Assembly: GCA_900759385.1 (NCBI GenBank)
Contig: CAAEUZ010000048.1
Coordinates: 1 to 34,223, forward strand
Direction of reading: 5' to 3'
Origin: an uncultured Oscillospiraceae bacterium
GTDB lineage: Bacteria; Bacillota; Clostridia; Oscillospirales; Oscillospiraceae
DNA length: 34,223 bases
The translations under genes and the position numbers were made by a program. Below are positions 7,677 to 15,027 of the stretch, piece by piece. The number at the start of each line of letters is the position of its first letter. Positions within the stretch are counted from its first letter, which is position 1. The notes below the pieces were generated by a model, which saw only the letters and a list, made by a program, of their open reading frames with translations, was not told where the DNA came from and made no database searches.

Positions 7677-8368
7677 TGCAAGCTAATTACTCGGTGGCGA
7701 TAGACGGGCCCTCAGGGGCGGGCAAGAGCACTATTGCCCGCGCAGCCGCAAGGCGCTTCGGCTTTCTCTATGTGGACACGGGCGCCATATACCGCACCGT
7801 GGGGCTCGCCGTGGACCGCTGCGGTATTGGCAGCGGCGACGAGGCCGCGGTAAAGGCGCTGCTGCCAAAGCTGGATATAGCCCTCGGCTACGACAACAGG
7901 GGCGTGCAGACCGAAAGACTCAACGGCGAGGACGTGACCGGGCTCATTCGTACGCCGGAGATATCCCGCCGCGCGTCGGAGGTGTCAGCCATGCCCAGCG
8001 TCAGGGCCTTCCTGCTCGACATGCAGCGCTCGCTGGCGCGCAGCCTGAGCGTTATCATGGACGGGCGCGATATAGGCACCGTGGTGCTGCCCGGCGCCGA
8101 CTTGAAGATATTCCTCACCGCCAGCCCGCAGCGGCGCGCGGAGCGCCGCCTGGCCGAGCTGAGAGCTTCCGGCTGCGACATAACTCTCGAGCAGGTGCTC
8201 AACGAGATTGAGGCGCGCGACGAGCGGGACTCACAGCGGGCCACCGCGCCGCTCAGGCGCGCCGAGGACGCCGTCGAGGTTGACACGAGCGATTTGTCGC
8301 TGGATGAGAGTATAGAGGCTGTATGTTCGCTCATTTCCTATAAACTGGGGGTAAAGACTGTTGACTGA
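7676..8368 (+). CDS. cmk: Cytidylate kinase
   Basis: A 230-aa enzyme that phosphorylates CMP and dCMP with ATP, part of pyrimidine nucleotide recycling. The P-loop GPSGAGKS is at residues 11-18, YVDTGAIYRTVGL marks the CMP-binding region, and IMDGRDIGTVVLPGADLKIFLTA is the typical Cmk signature; the arginine-rich lid (RAERRLAEL) follows. Length and motifs are normal. It is coupled to the flavoprotein upstream and overlaps the acyltransferase downstream by eight bases. Confidence 0.96.
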   Translation: MQANYSVAIDGPSGAGKSTIARAAARRFGFLYVDTGAIYRTVGLAVDRCGIGSGDEAAVKALLPKLDIALGYDNRGVQTERLNGEDVTGLIRTPEISRRASEVSAMPSVRAFLLDMQRSLARSLSVIMDGRDIGTVVLPGADLKIFLTASPQRRAERRLAELRASGCDITLEQVLNEIEARDERDSQRATAPLRRAEDAVEVDTSDLSLDESIEAVCSLISYKLGVKTVD

Positions 8369-8996
8369 TGTAAATACCAAGGGAAAAAAGAACGTAGAGT
8401 CAACAAAAGACGCCAAGCGCTGGTACAATTTTATCTATTCCCTGATTGTCCCCATCACGCGCTTTTTTTACCCGCTGAGTTTTAAGGGCCGGGAGAATAT
8501 CCCGGAGGGGCCGGCGGTCGTGTGCGGCAACCACTCCAACATGATAGACCCCATACTGGTGGCGGCCTCGTTCGGCAAGGACACCTTCATGCATTTCATT
8601 GCCAAGCTGGAGCTCAAGAGCGTTCCCATAGTGGGATGGGCGCTGGAAAAAGCGGGTGTGTGCTTTGTGAACCGCGCCGAGAGCGATATTGGCGCCATGC
8701 GGTCTATGATGAGGTTTCTCAAGCGCGGAGACAAGATTTTCATCTTCCCGGAGGGAACCCGCGTGGAGGAGGACAACATGGTCGATGCCAAGACCGGCGC
8801 CGTGCGCCTGGCGAGCAAGCTGCATGTGCCGATCGTGCCGGTTTATATACCGCGCCGCAAAAAGCTGTTCAGCCGCGTGGAGCTCATAATAGGCGAGCCG
8901 TACAATGTGGAGGGACACAACCACAACGAGTATGAAGAGCTGGCTGACGGCATCATGTCTCGCATATACGAGCTGAGGGACGGTGAGAGTGCGTGA
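8361..8996 (+). CDS. plsC: 1-acyl-sn-glycerol-3-phosphate acyltransferase (PlsC type)
   Basis: A 211-aa membrane-associated acyltransferase that should convert lysophosphatidic acid to phosphatidic acid. The catalytic HX4D motif is HSNMID (about residues 57-62), and the substrate motif FPEGTR is near residue 129, with VPIVPVYI after it. The start is TTG 8361, preceded by GGGGG about ten bases away; an ATG at 8368 is out of frame, and the protein before the first hydrophobic segment is short and basic. It sits between cmk and ispH-rpsA, a well-known Clostridia order. Exact acyl specificity is not shown by the sequence. Confidence 0.9.
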   Translation: MTDVNTKGKKNVESTKDAKRWYNFIYSLIVPITRFFYPLSFKGRENIPEGPAVVCGNHSNMIDPILVAASFGKDTFMHFIAKLELKSVPIVGWALEKAGVCFVNRAESDIGAMRSMMRFLKRGDKIFIFPEGTRVEEDNMVDAKTGAVRLASKLHVPIVPVYIPRRKKLFSRVELIIGEPYNVEGHNHNEYEELADGIMSRIYELRDGESA

Positions 8997-11215
8997 GCAA
9001 GGTAAAGGTGGCCAGAAGCGCCGGCTTCTGCTTCGGAGTATCGCGCTCGGTAAAAATGGCTGAGGAGATGCTCGAGAGCGGCCCCTGCCTGAGCTATGGC
9101 CCGCTGATACACAACGACGACGTGGTGTCCAGCCTCGCGGAGCGGGGCCTGAGCGTCATAAATTCCCCGGCAGATGTCAGGCCCGGCGACAGAGTGCTGA
9201 TACGTTCCCACGGCATCTCCCTGGCCGAGGAGGAGGCACTCAGGCGCGCAGGCGCCGAGATAACCGACGCGACCTGCCCCAATGTTGCGCACATACACCG
9301 TCTGGCGGCCTCGGCGTCCGCCGCCGGCAGGCAGGTGCTGGTAATAGGTGCGGCGGGACATCCGGAAGTCAGGGCCATCTGCGGCAGGTGCGAGGGCGCA
9401 AAAGTTGTCGCAAATGCACAGGAACTGGAAAAACTGCTTAATGACGAGCCAAATTTGCGCTCGGAATCTGTAACTGTTGTAGTTCAGACCACGCAGACAG
9501 AGGAAAATCTAAAAGAGTGTGAAATTTTAATAAAAAAATGGTGTACAAATGCAGAAATATTTGATACAATATGTTCTGCTACGTCCACCAGGCAAACCGA
9601 GGCCATAAAACTTGCCTCGGAGTGTGACGCGATGGTTGTCATTGGCGGGAAAGACAGCGCGAACAGCCGGCACCTGGCCGAGCTCTGCGCCGTACGTTGC
9701 GCCAATACCCAGTTCGTTGACGGGGCCGGGGCGCTTGATACCAAAGCGCTGGCGCACTCGGAGATGATTGGCGTGACCGCCGGAGCTTCCGCGCCCAGGT
9801 GGATAATCAAGGAGGTACTGGATAAGATGAGCGACGAGATCCTGATTCAAGAGAACCCGGCAGAAGAGACCGCGGCTGAGCCCGCCGTCGAAACGGCTGA
9901 GCCCGTGACCGAAGTGGTCGAAGAGACCGCAGCGCCCGCTGAGGAAGCTGCACCCGCCGTCGAAGAGGCGGCAGCCGCCGAGAAGCCTGCGGCTGAAAAG
10001 AGCTTCGATGAACTGCTGGAGGATTCTCTTAAAACTATATATAATGGCGACAGGGTATCCGGCACAGTTGTGGCTATCACGCCCACTGAGGTCAGCGTGG
10101 ACCTCGGCACCAAGTATTCCGCTTTCATCCCCACCACGGAGTTTACCAACGACGGCGCCATCAACGTTGAGGACGCTGTGAAGGTCGGCGACACGGTTGA
10201 GGCCATTGTCGTGCGCGTCAACGACGTGGAGGGCACCGCCCAGCTGAGCAAGAGGCGTCTCGACGCCGCCAAGAGCTGGCAGGTCATTGAGCAGGCCCAG
10301 GCCGACGGCGAGATCGTCGAAGGCGTGGTCACCGAGGAGAACAAGGGCGGCGTCGTCGTCAATGTCGGCGGTGTGCGCGTATTCGTCCCGGCCAGCCAGT
10401 CCGGCCTGCCGAAGGACGCCCCGATGACCCAGCTGGTCAAGACCACCGTCCGCCTGAAGATCACCGAGGTCAACCGCGGCCGCCGCCGTGTGGTCGGCTC
10501 CATCCGCGCCGTGCTGCAGAAGGAGCGCCGCGAGAAGGCCGAGGCCGTCTGGAGCGAGATCGAGGTCGGCAAGGTCTACCACGGCGTTGTCAAGAGCCTC
10601 ACCAGCTACGGCGCTTTCGTCGATATCGGCGGCATTGACGGCATGGTCCATGTCAGTGAGCTGAGCTGGAACCGCATCAAGAACCCCGCCGAGGTCGTCT
10701 CTGTCGGCCAGGAGATCGAAGTCTACGTTATCGGCTTCGACCGTGAGCAGCGCCGCATCTCCCTCGGCTACAAGAAGGCTGAGGACAACCCCTGGGAGAA
10801 GTTCGTCAGCACCTGCTCCGTCGGCGATGTCGTCAAGGTCAAGATCGTCAAGCTCATGCCCTTCGGCGCTTTTGCCGAGGTCATGCCCGGCGTTGACGGC
10901 CTGATCCACATCAGCCAGATTGCCAACCGCCGCATCGGCAAGCCCGATGAGGTCCTCTCTGTCGGCGATGTCGTTGATGCCAAGATCACCGCTATCGACA
11001 CCGAGAAGCAGAAGATCAGCCTCTCCATCCGCGCCCTGAGCGAGCCCGAACCGGCTCCGCGCCGTGAACGCCGCGAGCGCAGCGAGCGCACCGAGCGTGA
11101 GCCGCGCGAGCGCCGCCCCATCGTCCCCGAGGAGGACGCCCTCGTCTATGAGGTCAGCGAGACCGGCGAGGCCAAGGGCAACATCCCCGACTTCGTCGAC
11201 GACGAAGAGGAATAA
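8993..11215 (+). CDS. ispH-rpsA: Bifunctional HMBPP reductase / ribosomal protein S1 fusion
   Basis: 740 aa. Residues 1-280 are IspH, the last MEP-pathway enzyme, which makes IPP and DMAPP from HMBPP with a 4Fe-4S cluster; the ligands are Cys13 (GFCFGV), the Cys of DATCP near 95 and that of TICSATS near 194. An Ala/Glu/Pro linker (about 285-340) leads to four S1 RNA-binding domains (about 350-420, 439-507, 524-596, 609-681) and an Arg/Glu-rich tail. IspH-S1 fusions are known in Clostridia. The start is GTG 8993, overlapping plsC by four bases. The IspH part includes an AT-rich patch, while the S1 part has the strongly biased codons expected of a highly expressed ribosomal gene. A perfect internal ribosome site precedes Met279 at 9827. 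Confidence 0.95.
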   Translation: MSKVKVARSAGFCFGVSRSVKMAEEMLESGPCLSYGPLIHNDDVVSSLAERGLSVINSPADVRPGDRVLIRSHGISLAEEEALRRAGAEITDATCPNVAHIHRLAASASAAGRQVLVIGAAGHPEVRAICGRCEGAKVVANAQELEKLLNDEPNLRSESVTVVVQTTQTEENLKECEILIKKWCTNAEIFDTICSATSTRQTEAIKLASECDAMVVIGGKDSANSRHLAELCAVRCANTQFVDGAGALDTKALAHSEMIGVTAGASAPRWIIKEVLDKMSDEILIQENPAEETAAEPAVETAEPVTEVVEETAAPAEEAAPAVEEAAAAEKPAAEKSFDELLEDSLKTIYNGDRVSGTVVAITPTEVSVDLGTKYSAFIPTTEFTNDGAINVEDAVKVGDTVEAIVVRVNDVEGTAQLSKRRLDAAKSWQVIEQAQADGEIVEGVVTEENKGGVVVNVGGVRVFVPASQSGLPKDAPMTQLVKTTVRLKITEVNRGRRRVVGSIRAVLQKERREKAEAVWSEIEVGKVYHGVVKSLTSYGAFVDIGGIDGMVHVSELSWNRIKNPAEVVSVGQEIEVYVIGFDREQRRISLGYKKAEDNPWEKFVSTCSVGDVVKVKIVKLMPFGAFAEVMPGVDGLIHISQIANRRIGKPDEVLSVGDVVDAKITAIDTEKQKISLSIRALSEPEPAPRRERRERSERTEREPRERRPIVPEEDALVYEVSETGEAKGNIPDFVDDEEE
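9542..9570 (+). promoter_or_regulatory. Candidate internal promoter within the ispH part
   Basis: TGTACA (9542-9547; four of six matches to the consensus) and TACAAT (9565-9570; five of six) are 17 bp apart, inside the most AT-rich stretch of the gene (32% G+C over 9481-9540 by count). It would give a transcript beginning near 9577 that carries the S1 part alone. AT-rich coding DNA often makes such matches by chance. Confidence 0.3.
9809..9829 (+). promoter_or_regulatory. Internal ribosome binding site and ATG at IspH/S1 junction
   Basis: AAGGAGGT (9809-9816) stands 10 bases before an in-frame ATG at 9827-9829, which is codon 279, right where the IspH domain ends. Initiation here would make a free S1-like protein of 462 aa. 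The site also encodes the IspH residues IKEV, so it could be a coincidence of coding. Confidence 0.5.
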
Positions 11216-11223
11216 AAGTGTTG

Positions 11224-11260
11224 AAAAACAGCGCTGGATTAACTTCCAGCGCTGTTTTTT
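11224..11260 (+). terminator. Intrinsic terminator after ispH-rpsA
   Basis: CAGCGCTGG (11229-11237) pairs perfectly with CCAGCGCTG (11246-11254), extended by A-U pairs to a 5-base A-run and a 6-base T-run (11255-11260). This is a textbook rho-independent terminator just behind the stop codon. The A-run on the other side lets it work in both directions. Confidence 0.92.
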
Positions 11261-11293
11261 CAGGCTTTTTCAGAAAAATAACCCCGATTTTCC

Positions 11294-11322
11294 TTGCTAA
11301 GCGGCCAAAAACGGTGTATAAT
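11294..11322 (+). promoter_or_regulatory. Promoter for carD
   Basis: TTGCTA (11294-11299) and a perfect TATAAT (11317-11322) are 17 bp apart. The -35 hexamer is the same as in the cdaA promoter of this window. A strong ribosome site (GGAGG) follows before the carD ATG at 11367. Confidence 0.75.
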
Positions 11323-11366
11323 TTAAATGGTAAACATGTGAAGCAGTTAGGGAAACGGAGGTAAAA

Positions 11367-11849
11367 ATGACATTCCGGGTAGGAGACCGGATAGCTCATC
11401 CGATGCACGGGGCCGGAGTTATTGACGGCATTGTGACCAAGAGAATCAACGGAAAGGACCGGGACTACTATGTGCTCAAGCTTCCCGCAGGGGATATGCT
11501 TGTCATGGTACCGGTGGACAATTGCGCGGACATAGGCGTGCGGCCTATCGTGGCGCCGGATGAGGCTGAAAAAATCCTCGGTGCGATACCGGGCATCGAG
11601 GTCGAGATGACGTCAAACTGGAACAAACGCTACAGGGAAAACATGCTCCGCATCAAGAGCGGCGACCTCATGGAGGTCGCATCAGTCGTCAAGGGGCTCA
11701 TGCAGAGGGACAGGGAGCGCGGCCTCTCCACGGGAGAGCGCAAGATGCTCCACTCGGCCAAGCAGATACTTATATCCGAGATAGTCCTCTCCGAGAGCTC
11801 CAGCTATGAAGAAGTCGAGGCAAGATTGGACAGTGCCATGTGTGTGTGA
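11367..11849 (+). CDS. carD: CarD-family transcription regulator
   Basis: A 160-aa CarD/CdnL-like protein. The N-terminal RNA polymerase-interacting domain (about 1-60) has the signature FRVGDRIAHPMHGAGVIDGI, with a five-stranded Tudor-like fold expected. The C-terminal helical part (about 70-160) should contact promoter DNA at the upstream edge of the bubble. Relatives stabilise open complexes, notably at rRNA promoters. It has its own promoter and is closed by a strong terminator, so it is a single-gene unit. In Clostridia carD often lies just before ispD-ispF; here a lipoprotein array separates them. Confidence 0.93.
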   Translation: MTFRVGDRIAHPMHGAGVIDGIVTKRINGKDRDYYVLKLPAGDMLVMVPVDNCADIGVRPIVAPDEAEKILGAIPGIEVEMTSNWNKRYRENMLRIKSGDLMEVASVVKGLMQRDRERGLSTGERKMLHSAKQILISEIVLSESSSYEEVEARLDSAMCV

Positions 11850-11859
11850 GACACAACCT

Positions 11860-11900
11860 AAAACGGACGGGAACGCTTTACTGCTGTTCCCGTCCGTTTT
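11860..11900. terminator. Bidirectional intrinsic terminator after carD
   Basis: A perfect 15-bp stem (11860-11874 with 11886-11900; AAAACGGACGGGAAC and its complement) encloses an 11-base loop and ends in TTTT. The matching A-run on the left makes it usable from either strand. It isolates carD from the lipoprotein genes. Confidence 0.85.
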
Positions 11901-12245
11901 AGTATATGACTTTTACCGCAGTTTATACCGCTTTTACCGCATAGTGTTGCATTTACACTGGCATTTATGTTAAAGTCGATGTAGTGACGGGCGGGAAAAT
12001 AGTAAAAAATGCGCAGCAAGTGCCAAATAGGTGATGTGTGTAGATAGAGCGGTAACAGGCGTCGGCGTCCACACGTCGGCCCACATGACTGGCCGGTAAA
12101 TGTTGCATTGGCACTCTTGAGTTGTCTTTATATTTAACGGCTTTCCTGCAGGGACAGGGGGCAGTAGCTTTGGCCTCGCCCAGGGGCGAGTGCTGAGCTG
12201 CTCACTTGTATTGACGTTTTTCCACAATGGGATTGAGGTGAAATT
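11901..12245. other. Noncoding gap with short tandem repeats
   Basis: No credible gene was seen here. Three imperfect direct repeats of about 10 bp (TTTTACCGCA, GTTTATACCGC, TTTTACCGCA) occupy 11911-11941. TGTTGCATT occurs at 11945-11953 and again at 12101-12109. A small stem (CTCGCC/GGCGAG) lies at 12175-12190. The stretch is less G+C-rich than its flanks in places and has no clear sigma-A promoter near the lipoprotein start; TTGACG at 12211 lacks a matching -10. The spaced repeats could be operator sites for the lipoprotein operon. Confidence 0.5.
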
Positions 12246-14015
12246 ATGAAAAAAATCGTTCCGCTAGTTCTTGTAATAGCCATGCTCGCCGCCTGCGGTG
12301 CGCCCGGGGCTGAGGTGACGCCGAGTCCCACGCCGGAAGCGACGCCGAGCCCGACGCCATATCCAGCGTCGCCGCATGATCTCAACAGGCCGCCGGAGCC
12401 GACCGTAGACCCGCGCATACCTCAGGAGCCAGCAGTGCTTGCCGGGCCGGAGGAGGACGGCTACACCTTTACCAGCGACACGCAGCACTTCTCAATAGAG
12501 ATACCCGACGAGGCCGCGCCGTACATCCTTATAAGCGACGGCAGGCCGGGGTACATTCCGCTGGGCCAAGCTGTGAGCTTCCTCTACTACTCGCACGAGT
12601 ACGAGAGCGACCTGGGTACCTTCGGCTCTATCATGGCCGTGCCGAGGGAGGACTATTTCAACCCCACACGCTATTATAACGATGACTATCAGGGAGTACA
12701 CGGCGTTGTAAAGGCAAGCCGGGATTATATCTATGTCGATATCACAGGAACCGGCGGCTCGGATATGACGATACTGCCGTTGGAGGGCCTGGATACTGCG
12801 AGGGATGTTGTAGGATTTAGCGCCATTAAGGAAAACCTGGTTGTCCCCGAGCAGGACGGCCTGCCCGTGCTCGAGCGCGAGTCGCTCCCCGCCGCCGCGG
12901 CAAAGCTGGACGCCCTGGGTACCGACACCATGACGCGCGGCGAGGCAGCCGTCTTCTTCGTTGATATGCTGACGGCGGACAACAAGGACACGGAGTATCC
13001 GCTGCGCTTCACCGACGTGACTCCCGGTACGGACGAGGCGCGGGCCATCGCCTATCTCGACAGCTATGGCGTCTTTGCGCGGTACACGGATGAGGGCGAG
13101 CGCGTGAGTGACGGCGACTTGTTCCGCCCGGACGAACCCATCACGCGCGCGGAGTTTGCCGTGCTGCTGCAGCGCGTGCAGTTTGTGAACTCACCGCGGA
13201 CATACATCTACCCGTACTGGTTCTATCTGAGCGGAAGCGAGCCGCTGCCCGCGAGCGATATCGACGAGACGCACTGGGCCTGGGATGAGATAAACTGCGC
13301 CTACTATGACGGGTGGTACGAGCTGACGGACGGGAAAATCCGTGCTGACGAAGCGATAACGGCTGAAGAGATGGTGGAAGCCATGACGGCGCTCTACCGC
13401 GAGCTGGTGCGCTATAACCGCGCGCGGCCCACGGCGGGCTATGAGGATGAACGTATATATCTGTGCGGCAACGCTGACAGCAATGAAAAGGCCTACCTGC
13501 TGACGGATAGCTTCATGGATATTGAGAGCTTTACCTGCTGGTACAGCTACGTCGATGGCGGCAGGCTTGTCTGCGGCAAAGTGGACGAGACGCAGGCGAC
13601 GCTCACCGAGGAGGCTGACGGCACCTTGACTGAGGACGGCTGGTACGCAGACTATTCCGTGACCTTGCCCGACGGGCACAAGCTATACTTTAAGTCGTGG
13701 GATAACGTGACCGACATCGCGCTCTGGCAGAGCATGCCGTATAACCACGAGAGCGCTGCGGATTACGACTCGGAAGCCCTGAGAGGGATAACGGCCGGCG
13801 TAAGCGCCGACGAGGTCGTCGCCCGCTTTCCGGCGGATGAGCTGTATTCCTGCATGGGCGACGGGTACATATACGGCGCCGAAGGCGGGGCCTGTGGCCT
13901 CATCGGGACAGATGCGGGAGGCAGGTACATACAGTACAGTGACGGAGAAAACTCGGTCCGCTTCGGCCTGGATGAAAATGACTGCGTGAAGAGCATCGAA
14001 TATATACAAGGGTGA
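12246..14015 (+). CDS. Lipoprotein with SLH-like repeats and shared C-terminal module
   Basis: 589 aa, first of three tandem paralogues. Signal peptide MKKIVPLVLVIAMLAAC gives a lipobox with Cys17, so it should be anchored outside the membrane. A Pro/Thr linker (about 20-60) crosses the wall. A unique domain follows (about 75-205), then segments resembling S-layer homology domains (about 220-312 with FTDVTPGT and FRPDEPITRAEFAVLL, and 338-385 with HWAWDEI), which usually bind secondary wall polymers. The last part, from SMPYNHES and GVSADEVVARFP to RYIQYSDG and LDENDCVKSIEYI (about 485-589), recurs in the downstream lipoproteins. The function is unknown. No promoter is clear; the SD is GAGGTGA. 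Confidence 0.85.
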   Translation: MKKIVPLVLVIAMLAACGAPGAEVTPSPTPEATPSPTPYPASPHDLNRPPEPTVDPRIPQEPAVLAGPEEDGYTFTSDTQHFSIEIPDEAAPYILISDGRPGYIPLGQAVSFLYYSHEYESDLGTFGSIMAVPREDYFNPTRYYNDDYQGVHGVVKASRDYIYVDITGTGGSDMTILPLEGLDTARDVVGFSAIKENLVVPEQDGLPVLERESLPAAAAKLDALGTDTMTRGEAAVFFVDMLTADNKDTEYPLRFTDVTPGTDEARAIAYLDSYGVFARYTDEGERVSDGDLFRPDEPITRAEFAVLLQRVQFVNSPRTYIYPYWFYLSGSEPLPASDIDETHWAWDEINCAYYDGWYELTDGKIRADEAITAEEMVEAMTALYRELVRYNRARPTAGYEDERIYLCGNADSNEKAYLLTDSFMDIESFTCWYSYVDGGRLVCGKVDETQATLTEEADGTLTEDGWYADYSVTLPDGHKLYFKSWDNVTDIALWQSMPYNHESAADYDSEALRGITAGVSADEVVARFPADELYSCMGDGYIYGAEGGACGLIGTDAGGRYIQYSDGENSVRFGLDENDCVKSIEYIQG

Positions 14016-14019
14016 GAGT

Positions 14020-15027
14020 ATGAAGAAGTCAGTCCCAATACTGCTCACAGCTGTGCTCTTCCTCACCGCCTGCGGTACGCCGTCGGCGGAGCCGTCGCCG
14101 AGCCCGGTACCGGTTGAATCCGCCGAGCCGGCGGATACGGCTGAGTCCGCTGCGCCGTTGGGGCTTCCGGACGTGCCGAACTATTACACACAGCCGAGGC
14201 AGGTTCCAGAGTGGCTGGATTTCCCGGATGACGGCTTTACGGTCGAGGGATACTACCTCGCCGAGCCCTTCGGAGTCTGCGGCCGGGCACTGCTGCTGAC
14301 GGGCACGGATGAGGACGGCAATGCGCGCTTCAAGTGCAGGTATGTCTCCTATGCGCTCGAGTACAACGAGCCGTTCGGGCTGCAATACTTCCTGCACGGA
14401 GCGTGTGTTGACGACAGCTCTGCCCGGCTCGAGGAAAGGCCGGATGGCGCGGTGGAGCTGCTGGACGCGCCGCCGGTCGCGGATGGAGTTTGGGCTCCCG
14501 GCGTATTCTATCCGGTCAGACGGGACGAGGCGCTGCGCGCCTACCGGGACATGCCGTGCGTTGGCGAGGCGGAACTCCCGCTCGACCGGCACACCTGGAT
14601 GACGATGCTTGACAGGATGGAGAATGTAAACCAAACCGGAGAACTGACCTATGAGTATCGCGGGGTGGACATATGCTGCGAGTCGTTCTGGACGGGCAAG
14701 AGCGGGTATATCAGGTCGTTTTCGAGCGCTGAGCCCGGCGCGCCGCTCTCCGTGCGCGGGCTCAGGATAGGAGAGAGCACGCTTGCAGATGCGCTCGCTG
14801 CCTTTCCGTACATGTACGAGGAATACTCGCGGGAGATGTGGAGAATACCCCTCTACGGCTCCGTTGGAGGGCTGCGCGGCGAGCTCACGCACAGCGACCA
14901 GGGGCTGCCGTGCATTGTTTTGGAGGACAATGATTCCTTTATGCGCCTGAGCTTTGACGAAAAGGAAGTCCTGTCAGCAGTGTTTTGGTCAACAAGTGAG
15001 TTTGACGGTCAGAAGGGAGAGAGCTGA
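14020..15027 (+). CDS. Paralogous lipoprotein, second of the array
   Basis: 335 aa with lipoprotein signal MKKSVPILLTAVLFLTAC (Cys18) and a Pro/Ser/Glu linker (about 20-55). The middle domain begins with LDFPDDGFTVEGYYLAEPFG and includes ALLLTG and FKCRYVSY, matching the third and fourth lipoproteins. The RDMPCVGEAELPLD stretch corresponds to the NMPYNNEA motif of its relatives. The C-terminal module is divergent: LRIGESTLADALAAFP with an altered ending. It starts 4 bases after the first lipoprotein with GGGTGAG as ribosome site, and its stop shares one base with the next ATG. No known family was recognised beyond lipoprotein. Confidence 0.82.
   Translation: MKKSVPILLTAVLFLTACGTPSAEPSPSPVPVESAEPADTAESAAPLGLPDVPNYYTQPRQVPEWLDFPDDGFTVEGYYLAEPFGVCGRALLLTGTDEDGNARFKCRYVSYALEYNEPFGLQYFLHGACVDDSSARLEERPDGAVELLDAPPVADGVWAPGVFYPVRRDEALRAYRDMPCVGEAELPLDRHTWMTMLDRMENVNQTGELTYEYRGVDICCESFWTGKSGYIRSFSSAEPGAPLSVRGLRIGESTLADALAAFPYMYEEYSREMWRIPLYGSVGGLRGELTHSDQGLPCIVLEDNDSFMRLSFDEKEVLSAVFWSTSEFDGQKGES

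Noticed and set aside
9527..10909. A 460-codon minus-strand frame opposite ispH-rpsA
   Set aside because: The + strand product is an unmistakable IspH-S1 fusion; the reverse frame is an Asp/Leu-rich shadow of the repeated S1 codons.
11911..11941. CRISPR-like repeats
   Set aside because: The repeat units are about 10 bp, directly adjoining and few; there are no spacers and no cas genes.
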